64,000 bases of DNA from Pseudomonas trivialis (GTDB lineage Bacteria > Pseudomonadota > Gammaproteobacteria > Pseudomonadales > Pseudomonadaceae), in assembly GCF_001439805.1 (NCBI RefSeq), contig NZ_JYLK01000008.1, forward strand, positions 1-64,000. Direction: 5' to 3'. The translations under genes and the position numbers were made by a program. This document shows positions 57,081 through 64,000 of this stretch, in pieces. The notes beneath the pieces are model-generated. The model searched no databases. It was given only the letters and a program-made list of their open reading frames with translations, and had not been told where the DNA came from. Positions within the stretch are counted from its first letter, which is position 1, and every line of letters starts with the position of its first letter.

Positions 57081-57498
57081 CCCCGGCGTGTTGCACTGCG
57101 ACACTGAGATCCTCGTGCCGTTTTTCGACGTCGACACCCTGCATGTGGTGTGGCACGGCCATTACGTCAAATACCTGGAAGTCGCACGCTGCGCCTTGCT
57201 CGACAGGATCGGCCACAACTACAGCGCCATGCGCGAGGCGGGCTACGCCTGGCCGGTGATCGACATGCAATTGCGCTACGTGCGCGGCGCGGTGTTCGGC
57301 CAGACGATCAACGTGCGCGCCAGCCTGGTGGAGTGGGAGAACCGCTTGAAGATCAACTACCTGATCACCGACCTCGCCAGCGGCGAGCGCCTGACCCGCG
57401 CCAGCACCGTGCAAGTGGCGGTGGAAATCACCAGCCGCGAGATGCAACTGGTCTCCCCCACACTCTTCACCGACGCCGTCGAGAGGGCCTTGAAATGA
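57073..57498 (+). CDS. 4HBT-type acyl thioesterase (APE cluster)
   Basis: A 141-residue single hot-dog thioesterase of the YbgC/4-hydroxybenzoyl-CoA thioesterase group. VPFFDVDTLHVVWHGHYVKYLE contains the catalytic Asp and the family pattern. ATG 57073 (MRSPGVLHC) overlaps the lyase stop; earlier codons are lyase read-through. It may release finished chains or clear misloaded ACPs. Confidence 0.9.
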   Translation: MRSPGVLHCDTEILVPFFDVDTLHVVWHGHYVKYLEVARCALLDRIGHNYSAMREAGYAWPVIDMQLRYVRGAVFGQTINVRASLVEWENRLKINYLITDLASGERLTRASTVQVAVEITSREMQLVSPTLFTDAVERALK

Positions 57499-58178
57499 GA
57501 TCTCCTGTGGGAGCGGGCCTGCCCGCGAAAATCGTCAACGATAATGCGATCCGCCATGCACTGCGCAGCGTCCTCAGGTTTTTCGTGGGCAAGCCCGCTG
57601 CCACATTGATCGGGCTGTTGCTGAGTTTCAGCGCCCACGCTTTCGACCTGCAACAGCTCAGCGATCAACTGGCCAAACCCTCCGTGATCCACGGCAGCTT
57701 CACCCAGGAAAAACACCTGCGCGCCCTGCCCCAGCCCCTGGTCAGCAAGGGCACCTTCGTGCTCGCCAAGGACCACGGCCTGCTCTGGCTGCTGAAAACC
57801 CCGCTGCAACAGGACTACCGCATCAGCGCCCAGGGCATCGCCCGGCGTGAAGGCAACGGCTGGCAATTGCTGCCGAACAAGAGTGCCGGGGCTGAGCAGA
57901 ACCGTCTGTTTCTCGCCGTGCTGCAGGGCGACAGCAGCGGCTTGCAGCGTGATTTCGAGCTGCACCTGCAAGGTGAGTCCACGCAGTGGAAGCTGACCCT
58001 GATTCCGCGCTCGCTGCTGCTCAAGCAGGTGTTCAATCAAATCAACATCGACGGCGGCGCGCTGGTGCACACCATCGAGCTGCAGGAGACCCAGGGCGAC
58101 AGCACCGTGCTGCGCATGCAGGACAGCACCGCGAGCCTGCCCCTGACCGACGCGGAGCAACATGACTTTGCCCAGTGA
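57495..58178 (+). CDS. LolA-like periplasmic carrier with REPIN-encoded N-terminus (APE cluster)
   Basis: A 227-residue LolA-family outer-membrane lipoprotein carrier-like protein (FDLQQLSDQLAKPSVIHGSFTQEKHL... WLLKTPLQQDYRI, key parts). Its signal peptide is unusually long: about 40 residues (starting MRSPVGAGLPAKIVNDN) precede the hydrophobic core TLIGLLLSFSAHA. Bases 57506-57605, coding for this N-region, are a REPIN kept in frame. The start ATG 57495 overlaps the thioesterase stop as ATGA. It probably shuttles the lipidated pigment across the periplasm with the MMPL protein. Confidence 0.87.
   Translation: MRSPVGAGLPAKIVNDNAIRHALRSVLRFFVGKPAATLIGLLLSFSAHAFDLQQLSDQLAKPSVIHGSFTQEKHLRALPQPLVSKGTFVLAKDHGLLWLLKTPLQQDYRISAQGIARREGNGWQLLPNKSAGAEQNRLFLAVLQGDSSGLQRDFELHLQGESTQWKLTLIPRSLLLKQVFNQINIDGGALVHTIELQETQGDSTVLRMQDSTASLPLTDAEQHDFAQ
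57506..57605. repeat. 100-bp REPIN inside a coding region
   Basis: TGTGGGAGCGGGCCTGCCCGCGA at the left is mirrored by TTCGTGGGCAAGCCCGCTGCCACA at the right, the same REP family as in the intergenic gaps. It lies wholly within the N-terminal codons of the LolA-like gene without breaking the frame. Confidence 0.85.
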
Positions 58179-60480
58179 GCGCCTGCTGCCGCGCCTGTTC
58201 CTGATCCTGCTGGTGGCCGTGCTGGCGCTGGCCGGCTGGCAGTGGCGCCACGGCGCGCCGCTGTCGGCCAACCTGATGGAACTGGTGCCGGGCAGTGCGC
58301 CGGACGCCCTGGAGCAGCAAGCCGAACACCGCATGCAGGAGCCGCTCAACCGCGAGATGCTGGTGCTGGTGGGGCATGCCGACCGCCAGCAGGCGGTGAC
58401 CGTGGCGCAACAGTTGGGCGAGCGCTGGCAGGCCAGCGGGCTGTTTGAAAAGGTGCAGTGGAACCTGCAGGCCGACCTGCCGGCACTGCGCGAGCAATTG
58501 CTGCGCGGACGACTGGCGATGCTCGCGGCCAAGGACCGCGAGCAACTCATCGAACATCCCGAGGCGTTTATCCAGCAGCGCGTGCAATCGCTGTTCGACC
58601 CCTTCACCGGCTTCAGCCTGGTGCCGAGCCAGGACGACTGGCTGGGCCTCACCGGGCGTATCCAGAACAGCCAGCCGCAGCATGGCTCGGTGCAACTGGA
58701 TATCGGCAGCGGTGCGCTGATTGCCGATGCCGACGGCAAAAGCTGGGTGCTGCTGCGCGCGCGCACCACCGGCAATGCCTTCGACATGCACCTGCCGCTG
58801 CAAGTGGCGGACCTGCTCCAGGCCAGCCGCGCCGAGGCCGCCGAACACGGCGCGCAACTGCTCGCGGCCAGCGGCCTGCTGTATGCGGCCAATGGGCAGC
58901 AGCAAGCCACGCGGGAAATCACCTGGGTCGGCGGCGGCGCGACGGTCGGCATTCTGCTGTTGCTGCTTCTGGCCTTCCGCCGCTGGCGCGTATTGCTCGC
59001 CTTCGTGCCGGTGGTCACAGGCATGCTGTTTGGTGCGGTGGCCTGTGTGGCGCTGTTCGGCCATGTGCATGTGATGACGCTGGTGCTGGGCTCCAGCCTG
59101 ATCGGCGTGGCGGTGGATTACCCGCTGCATTACCTGTCCAAAAGCTGGAGCCTGAAGCCGTGGCAAAGCTGGCCGGCGTTGCGCCTGACTTTGCCGGGGC
59201 TGAGCCTGAGCCTGGCGACCAGTTGCATCGGTTATCTGGCGCTGGCCTGGACACCGTTTCCGGCGCTGACGCAGATTGCGGTGTTTTCCGCCGCAGGGCT
59301 GGTGGGCGCCTACCTCTGCGCCGTGTGCCTGCTGCCGGCGCTGCTCAAGGGCATTGAATTGCGCCCGGCGCAGTGGCCGCTGCGATTTGCCGAGGGCCTG
59401 TGGCGGCTGCGCGAGTCATTGCTGCAGCGCGTGCCGAGCCCGCTGTTGCTGGCGCTGGTGCTGTTGTTCTGCGCCGGCGGTGTATGGCACCTGAACAGCA
59501 AAAACGACATTCGCCAGTGGATCGGCGCACCGCCCCACTTGCTGCAGGAAGCCCAGGCCGTGGCACGGATTACCGGCTTTCAGCCCACCAGCCAGTTCTT
59601 CCTGGTGCGCGCAGACAACCAGCAACAGTTGCTGGAGCGTCAGGCCGCGCTGGGCCAGCGCCTGGAGCAACTGGTGAATATGGACAAGCTGCAGGGTTAT
59701 CTGGCGCTCAACCAACTGGTCAGCTTGCCGGCCGAGCAACAGCAACTGCGCGATGCGCTGGGCAACCTGGCGCACCACTGGCAGCCGCTGGTGGACCTCG
59801 GTGTGCCGGCCAGCGCCCTGCAAGCCGAAGTGGCGCAGTTGCAGGCGCTGCCCACCGAAGACATCGACGCCGCCCTCAAAGGTCCGCTGGCCGAACCCTG
59901 GCGCACGCTGTGGCTGGGCCCGGTCAACGGCGGCGTGGCGGCAATGGTCAGTCTGCAGGGCCTGAACAATCCGGCGCTGCTGCGAGTGCAGGCCGTGGAC
60001 TTGCCCGGTGTGCAGTTGGTGGATCGCCTGGGCGACCTGAACCGTGTGTTCGCCGCCACGCAGATCAGCGCCGCCGAACTCAAGTTACTGTCGTGTGTGC
60101 TGATCGTGGTGCTGCTGATGGTACCGTTCGGCTTCGGCGGCGCCTTGCGCATCGTTGCCCTGCCGTTGCTGGCCGCGCTGTGCAGCCTGGCCAGCCTGGG
60201 CTGGCTGGGCCAGCCGCTGACCCTGTTCAGCCTGTTCGGCCTGTTGCTGGTCACGGCCATCAGCGTCGATTATGCGATCCTGATGCGCGAGCAGATCGGC
60301 GGCCCGGCGGTCAGCCTGCTGGGCACGTTGCTGGCGGCGCTGACGACCTGGTTGTCGTTCGGCCTGCTGGCGGTATCGAGTACGCCGGCGGTGAGCAATT
60401 TCGGCCTGTCGGTCAGCCTCGGCCTGGCATTCAGCTTTATGCTGGCGCCCTGGGCCGCGCCGCGCAAACCCGCCTTATGA
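58162..60480 (+). CDS. MMPL/RND-type exporter (APE cluster)
   Basis: A 772-residue inner-membrane protein with the RND-like arrangement: one N-terminal helix, a large periplasmic loop, five or six helices (about 245-400), a second periplasmic loop, and a final helix group (about 640-770). GVAVDYPLHYLS and ISVDYAILMRE are the MMPL helix-4-type motifs with charged residues for proton relay. It overlaps the LolA-like gene by 17 bp. It probably lifts the lipidated polyene out of the inner membrane to the LolA-like carrier. Confidence 0.93.
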   Translation: MTLPSERLLPRLFLILLVAVLALAGWQWRHGAPLSANLMELVPGSAPDALEQQAEHRMQEPLNREMLVLVGHADRQQAVTVAQQLGERWQASGLFEKVQWNLQADLPALREQLLRGRLAMLAAKDREQLIEHPEAFIQQRVQSLFDPFTGFSLVPSQDDWLGLTGRIQNSQPQHGSVQLDIGSGALIADADGKSWVLLRARTTGNAFDMHLPLQVADLLQASRAEAAEHGAQLLAASGLLYAANGQQQATREITWVGGGATVGILLLLLLAFRRWRVLLAFVPVVTGMLFGAVACVALFGHVHVMTLVLGSSLIGVAVDYPLHYLSKSWSLKPWQSWPALRLTLPGLSLSLATSCIGYLALAWTPFPALTQIAVFSAAGLVGAYLCAVCLLPALLKGIELRPAQWPLRFAEGLWRLRESLLQRVPSPLLLALVLLFCAGGVWHLNSKNDIRQWIGAPPHLLQEAQAVARITGFQPTSQFFLVRADNQQQLLERQAALGQRLEQLVNMDKLQGYLALNQLVSLPAEQQQLRDALGNLAHHWQPLVDLGVPASALQAEVAQLQALPTEDIDAALKGPLAEPWRTLWLGPVNGGVAAMVSLQGLNNPALLRVQAVDLPGVQLVDRLGDLNRVFAATQISAAELKLLSCVLIVVLLMVPFGFGGALRIVALPLLAALCSLASLGWLGQPLTLFSLFGLLLVTAISVDYAILMREQIGGPAVSLLGTLLAALTTWLSFGLLAVSSTPAVSNFGLSVSLGLAFSFMLAPWAAPRKPAL

Positions 60481-60513
60481 ATGTGATTATCGCCCATGCG
60501 GCAAGGAGCCTCC

Positions 60514-61761
60514 GTGCCCACAGTTGAAATGGAACGTCGCCAGGTAGTGGTGATCGGTGCCGGCCCGTCCGGTGCCATCGCCGCCGCATTGCTCAAGCGC
60601 AAAGGCCATGACGTCGTGATCATCGAGCGCGAGCATTTCCCGCGCTTCTCGATTGGCGAAAGCCTGCTGTCGCACTGCATCGACTTTATCGAAGAGGCGG
60701 GCATGCTCGAGGCGGTGCAAGCGGCCGGGTTCCAGGTCAAAACAGGCGCTGCGTTCGCCTGGGGCGAGCGCTACAGCGCGTTCGATTTTGGCGACACGTT
60801 CAGCAACGGCAAGCCAACCACCTATCAGGTGCAGCGCGGCGAGTTCGACAAGCTGCTGGCCGACCAGGCGGCGCTGCAGGGCGTGGACATTCGCTATGGC
60901 CAAACCATCGTCGGCGCGGATTTCAACGGCGAATGCCGTTACCTGCACGTGCGTCGGCAAAACGGCAGCGAGTATCACCTCAAGGCCAGATTCGTGCTCG
61001 ACGCCAGCGGTTACGGCCGCGTGCTGTCGCGCCTGCTCGACCTGGAGGCACCGTCGAATTTCCCACTGCGCCGGGCGGTGTTCACCCATGTTGAAGACCG
61101 CATCAAACACCCAGGCTTCGACCGTAGCAAAATCCTCATTACCACCCACCCGGTGAAGCGCGATATCTGGTTCTGGACCATCCCGTTCAGCAACGGCCGC
61201 TGTTCGGTGGGCGTGGTGGCGGCGCAGACGCATTTCGACGGCCGCGACAGCGACCTCGATGCGTGCCTGCGCGGCTTTATCGATGAAACCCCAAGCCTGT
61301 CCGGCGTGCTGCAAAACGCCGTGTGGGATACCCCGGCGCGCAGCATCGGCGGCTACTCGGCCAACGTCAAAACCCTGCACGGCCCTGGTTTTGCCTTGCT
61401 GGGCAATGCGGCGGAATTTCTCGACCCGGTGTTTTCGTCCGGCGTGACCATCGCCATGCGTTCGGCAAGCATGGCCGCCGGCGTGCTGCATCGTCAGCTC
61501 ACGGGCGAAACCGTCGACTGGCAAACCGAATTCGCCGAGCCGCTCAAGCGCGGCGTCGATACCTTTCGCTGCTACGTGGAGGGCTGGTACGCCGGCACCT
61601 TCCAGGATGTCATCTTCCACCCGGGCAGTTCGCCGGAGATTCGCCGCATGATCAGCGCGATCCTCGCCGGTTATGCCTGGGACGAGCGCAACCCGTTTGT
61701 CAGCGAGCCCAAGCGACGCTTGCGGATGTTGTCGGAAATTTGTGCGAGTGATCCGGTATGA
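60514..61761 (+). CDS. FAD-dependent oxidoreductase resembling flavin halogenases (APE cluster)
   Basis: A 415-residue flavoprotein. It has an N-terminal Rossmann motif VVVIGAGPSGAIAA, EREHFPRFSIGESLL, VKTGAAFAWG with a Lys where phenol/pyrrole halogenases carry the catalytic Lys, and DIWFWTIPFSNG, which contains WxWxIP, the halogenase signature. It may halogenate the aryl ring, as expected for brominated xanthomonadins, or may be a related hydroxylase or reductase. GTG 60514 is chosen because AAGGAG lies five bases upstream; in-frame ATGs at 60496 and 60529 are alternatives. Confidence 0.85.
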   Translation: MPTVEMERRQVVVIGAGPSGAIAAALLKRKGHDVVIIEREHFPRFSIGESLLSHCIDFIEEAGMLEAVQAAGFQVKTGAAFAWGERYSAFDFGDTFSNGKPTTYQVQRGEFDKLLADQAALQGVDIRYGQTIVGADFNGECRYLHVRRQNGSEYHLKARFVLDASGYGRVLSRLLDLEAPSNFPLRRAVFTHVEDRIKHPGFDRSKILITTHPVKRDIWFWTIPFSNGRCSVGVVAAQTHFDGRDSDLDACLRGFIDETPSLSGVLQNAVWDTPARSIGGYSANVKTLHGPGFALLGNAAEFLDPVFSSGVTIAMRSASMAAGVLHRQLTGETVDWQTEFAEPLKRGVDTFRCYVEGWYAGTFQDVIFHPGSSPEIRRMISAILAGYAWDERNPFVSEPKRRLRMLSEICASDPV

Positions 61762-62492
61762 GCAGCCAGTACCTGAGTAAACATTACGTCGAAGAAACCC
61801 GCTTCGGCCTTTGGTTTCTGCGCAGCCGCACCTGGCAACACTATGTGTTGCGCGTGGCCATCGACGACCTGCGCGGCCTGTTCACCGAGCCTGTGCCGCA
61901 GGCCCCGGTGTTGCTGGACGCCGGCTGCGGCCAGGGCAAATCCTTTGCGTACCTGCAGCAGGTATTCGCTCCGGAACGGCTGATCGGCCTGGATGCCGAC
62001 CCCCACAGCCTCGACCAGAGCCAGGCCGAAGCGGCGCGCCAGGGCCTGGCCATCGAACTGATCGGCAGCGACTGCGCCACCCTGCAAGTGCCGGACGCCA
62101 GTGTGGACATCCTGTTCTGCCATCAGACGTTCCACCACTTGGTGGAGCAGGATCGCGCCCTTGCAGAGTTCTATCGCGTGCTCAAGCCCGGCGGCTACCT
62201 GCTGTTTGCCGAGTCCACAGAAGCCTATATCGACACCTGGGTGATTCGCTGGCTGTTCCGCCACCCCATGCAGGTGCAAAAAAGCGCCGCGGCGTACCTG
62301 GCGATGATCCGCGAGCAGGGCTTTGAATTTGGCCCGCAGAACGTTTCCTACCCCTATCTGTGGTGGAGCCGCGCCACGGATTTCGGCCTGCTGGAGCGCC
62401 TGGGCCTGCGCAAGGCGCCGCCGGTGGGCCAGCGTGAAGAAACTTTGGTCAACTGCGTGGCGCGCAAGCCGCTGGCGAGCAGCGCACCATGA
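61758..62492 (+). CDS. Class I SAM-dependent methyltransferase (APE cluster)
   Basis: A 244-residue methyltransferase with the SAM motif LLDAGCGQGKSFAYL (about residue 50), GLDADPHSLDQS and CHQTFHHLVEQD. Aryl polyenes from E. coli and Vibrio carry a ring methyl group, and an O- or C-methyltransferase belongs to the cluster; this gene is the candidate. It joins the flavoenzyme and DUF3261 genes by ATGA-type overlaps. Confidence 0.92.
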   Translation: MSSQYLSKHYVEETRFGLWFLRSRTWQHYVLRVAIDDLRGLFTEPVPQAPVLLDAGCGQGKSFAYLQQVFAPERLIGLDADPHSLDQSQAEAARQGLAIELIGSDCATLQVPDASVDILFCHQTFHHLVEQDRALAEFYRVLKPGGYLLFAESTEAYIDTWVIRWLFRHPMQVQKSAAAYLAMIREQGFEFGPQNVSYPYLWWSRATDFGLLERLGLRKAPPVGQREETLVNCVARKPLASSAP

Positions 62493-62971
62493 TGCGCCTG
62501 CTGCTGATCGGCTGCCTGTTGCTGCTGAGCGCGTGCGCCAGCCAGGCGCCGTTGCCGGAAAAAATCCCGGCCCTGAATTTGCCGCTGCAATTGCACGTGC
62601 AGCGCATGGAAGGCAACCAGCGCCAGGACTGGCTGCTGGTGATCCAGCGCGAGGGCGCCGCCATTCGCTGGTCGATGATGGACCCGCTGGGCATTCCCCT
62701 GGCGCGGCAAAAGTTGATTGATGGCACGTGGCAGGCCGACGGCCTGCTGCCACCCAATCCGCAGGCACGCGAGCTGTTCGCCGCCCTGTTGTTTGCGCTG
62801 GCCTCGGCGGACGACCTGCGCGCCCTGTACCCGGGCGCCCAGGCCAGGGACCTGACGCGCACCCTGCCGGGCCATTGGCAAATCGTTTATCAGTCTTCCG
62901 AGGTGTTCAGCGTGAACATGACGGGCCAGCCGCTGAGCTATCGCATTACGCCGCTTGGGGTTGAGCGATGA
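62489..62971 (+). CDS. DUF3261 outer-membrane lipoprotein (APE cluster)
   Basis: A 160-residue lipoprotein: the signal peptide ends in the lipobox LLSAC with the lipidated Cys at residue 16. The rest matches DUF3261, a family found almost only in APE-type clusters. It resembles LolB in size and location, which would make it the outer-membrane acceptor for the LolA-like carrier. That comparison is inference. Confidence 0.88.
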   Translation: MMRLLLIGCLLLLSACASQAPLPEKIPALNLPLQLHVQRMEGNQRQDWLLVIQREGAAIRWSMMDPLGIPLARQKLIDGTWQADGLLPPNPQARELFAALLFALASADDLRALYPGAQARDLTRTLPGHWQIVYQSSEVFSVNMTGQPLSYRITPLGVER

Positions 62972-64000
62972 CCGCCTATCTCAATGCCCTGGGCGTGATC
63001 TGTGCCCTCGGCCGTGGGCAGGCCGAGGTCGCCCGCAGCCTGTTTGCCGGCGACTGCGCAGGCATGCGCGCCGAGAGCGGCTGGGTGCCGGCGCGTGCAC
63101 TGCCGGTGGGCGCTGTGCACGGTGAGCTGGCGCCGATCCCGCTGCAACTGGGCCAGCAAAGCAGCCGTAACAATCAGTTGCTGCTGGAGGCCGCGCTGCA
63201 GATCGAAGGCGAGATGCGCCGGGCGATCCAGACCTATGGCGCCTCGCGGGTGGGGGTCGTGCTGGGCACCAGCACCTCGGGCATCGACGAAGCCAGCCGT
63301 GGTATTGCCCAGTACCTGCGCGACCGGCAGTTCCCCGGCAATTACGACTATCAACAACAGGAACTCAGCGCGCCGGCCAACTTTCTCGCCGACTGGCTGC
63401 ACCTGAGCGGCCCCGCCTATGTGATTTCCACCGCGTGCACCTCGAGTGCCCGGGCGCTGATGAGCGCCCGGCGCCTGCTGGACCTGGGCGTGTGCGATGC
63501 GGTGATCTGCGGTGGCGTCGACAGCCTGTGCAAGCTGACCCTCAATGGCTTTACCTCGCTGGAAGCGGTGTCGGGCGAGCGCTGCAATCCGTTTTCGGTG
63601 AACCGCAACGGCATCAATATCGGCGAAGCGGCGGTGCTGTTCCTGATGACGCGCGAGCGGGGGCCCATTGCCCTGCTCGGCAGCGGCGCGAGCAGCGACG
63701 CGCACCATATTTCCGCGCCGGAACCCACGGGCAAAGGCGCGTTGCAAGCCATGCGCAAGGCCTTGAGCAGTGCCGCATTGAACCCCGAGCAGATCGGCTA
63801 CCTGAACCTGCACGGCACCGCCACCCAGCATAACGACGCCATGGAAAGCCTGGCCGTCGCCCAACTGTTCCCGCACGGCGTGGCGTGTTCGTCGACCAAG
63901 CCCATGAGCGGTCACACCCTCGGTGCGGCCGGTGCGCTGGAGGCGGCGTTCTGCTGGCTGAGCCTGGCTCACGGCGTGGTGCCGCCGCACGTGTGGGACG
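62968..64000 (+). CDS. Catalytic beta-ketoacyl-ACP synthase of the APE cluster (partial)
   Basis: At least 344 residues of a ketosynthase, cut by the window end. Active-site Cys in STACTSSA (about residue 155), catalytic His in LHGTATQHND (about 283) and in KPMSGHTLGAAGA (about 316) are all present. It should be the condensing partner (ApeO type) of the Cys-less KS half encoded first in the operon. ATGA overlaps it with the DUF3261 gene. Ketoreductase, second dehydratase and another KS are expected just beyond the window. Confidence 0.93.
   Translation, partial: MTAYLNALGVICALGRGQAEVARSLFAGDCAGMRAESGWVPARALPVGAVHGELAPIPLQLGQQSSRNNQLLLEAALQIEGEMRRAIQTYGASRVGVVLGTSTSGIDEASRGIAQYLRDRQFPGNYDYQQQELSAPANFLADWLHLSGPAYVISTACTSSARALMSARRLLDLGVCDAVICGGVDSLCKLTLNGFTSLEAVSGERCNPFSVNRNGINIGEAAVLFLMTRERGPIALLGSGASSDAHHISAPEPTGKGALQAMRKALSSAALNPEQIGYLNLHGTATQHNDAMESLAVAQLFPHGVACSSTKPMSGHTLGAAGALEAAFCWLSLAHGVVPPHVWD

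Noticed and set aside
60477..60527. 16-residue ORF overlapping the MMPL stop (ATGA)
   Set aside because: It could couple translation to the flavoenzyme gene, but that gene has its own good AAGGAG site, and the peptide is too short to support.

Overview
The window is 64 kb of a GC-rich gammaproteobacterial chromosome. Gene order and protein content point to the Pseudomonas fluorescens group. The run waa LPS-core genes - glnE - aceEF - dipA-like - msrA - rlmJ - acyl-CoA dehydrogenase - NhaP2-type antiporter - MscK-like channel - selO matches, as I remember it, the P. aeruginosa PA5006-PA5023 neighbourhood. The many REP palindromes (GTGGGAG/GTGGCGAG...GGGCTTGCCC) are typical of P. fluorescens. 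I saw no rRNA, tRNA, CRISPR array, IS element or integrase.

Layout. 1-4.5 kb: tail of an unknown gene, then a minus-strand RbsABC-type sugar ABC transporter operon (binding protein, ATPase, two permeases). 4.6-5.7 kb: a sigma70 promoter/terminator pair that may make a ~60-nt RNA, and an AT-richer DUF3800 gene. 5.8-12.7 kb: minus-strand LPS inner-core operon (waaF, waaC, waaG, waaP and three further InaA/WaaP-like kinases). 12.9-20.6 kb: glnE, then aceE-aceF behind two perfect GTAGT-N3-ACTAC operators. 20.9-25.5 kb: c-di-GMP phosphodiesterase of the DipA type, msrA, rlmJ. 25.5-28.3 kb: a vgrG-DUF4123 pair with no effector gene. 28.5-34.4 kb: divergent putP/putA with five GTTGCA boxes between them. 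34.5-47.3 kb: acyl-CoA dehydrogenase, a divergent-looking ZapA/TIGR02449 pair, a chemoreceptor, NhaP2, MscK-like, selO, GNAT, an orphan HigA-like regulator and trxC. 47.3-48.5 kb: decayed AT-richer DNA with a truncated gene remnant and a frameshifted membrane-protein gene. 48.5-49.3 kb: ParA-like ATPase.

49.6 kb to the end of the window: a tightly overlapping plus-strand aryl polyene (APE) pigment operon, cut off by the window edge inside a ketosynthase. It encodes a chain-length-factor-like KS half, a glycerolipid acyltransferase, two ACPs, a small membrane protein, an AMP-ligase fused to a hot-dog dehydratase, a GT2 glycosyltransferase, an LpxL-like acyltransferase, an aromatic amino acid lyase, a thioesterase, a LolA-like carrier, an MMPL exporter, a flavin-halogenase-like enzyme, a methyltransferase, a DUF3261 lipoprotein and the catalytic KS. 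The lyase is expected to make the cinnamate-type starter, the ligase to load it on an ACP, the KS/CLF and dehydratase (with a ketoreductase probably beyond the window) to build the polyene, and the acyltransferase/LolA/MMPL genes to place a lipidated pigment in the outer membrane.

The most unusual signals are REP-derived sequences made part of coding DNA in the APE operon: a REPIN forms the N-terminus of the LolA-like precursor, and a REP-bearing triple 18-bp repeat encodes a 33-residue hydrophobic peptide with good ribosome-binding signals. A WxWxIP halogenase motif in the operon's flavoenzyme suggests a halogenated pigment.
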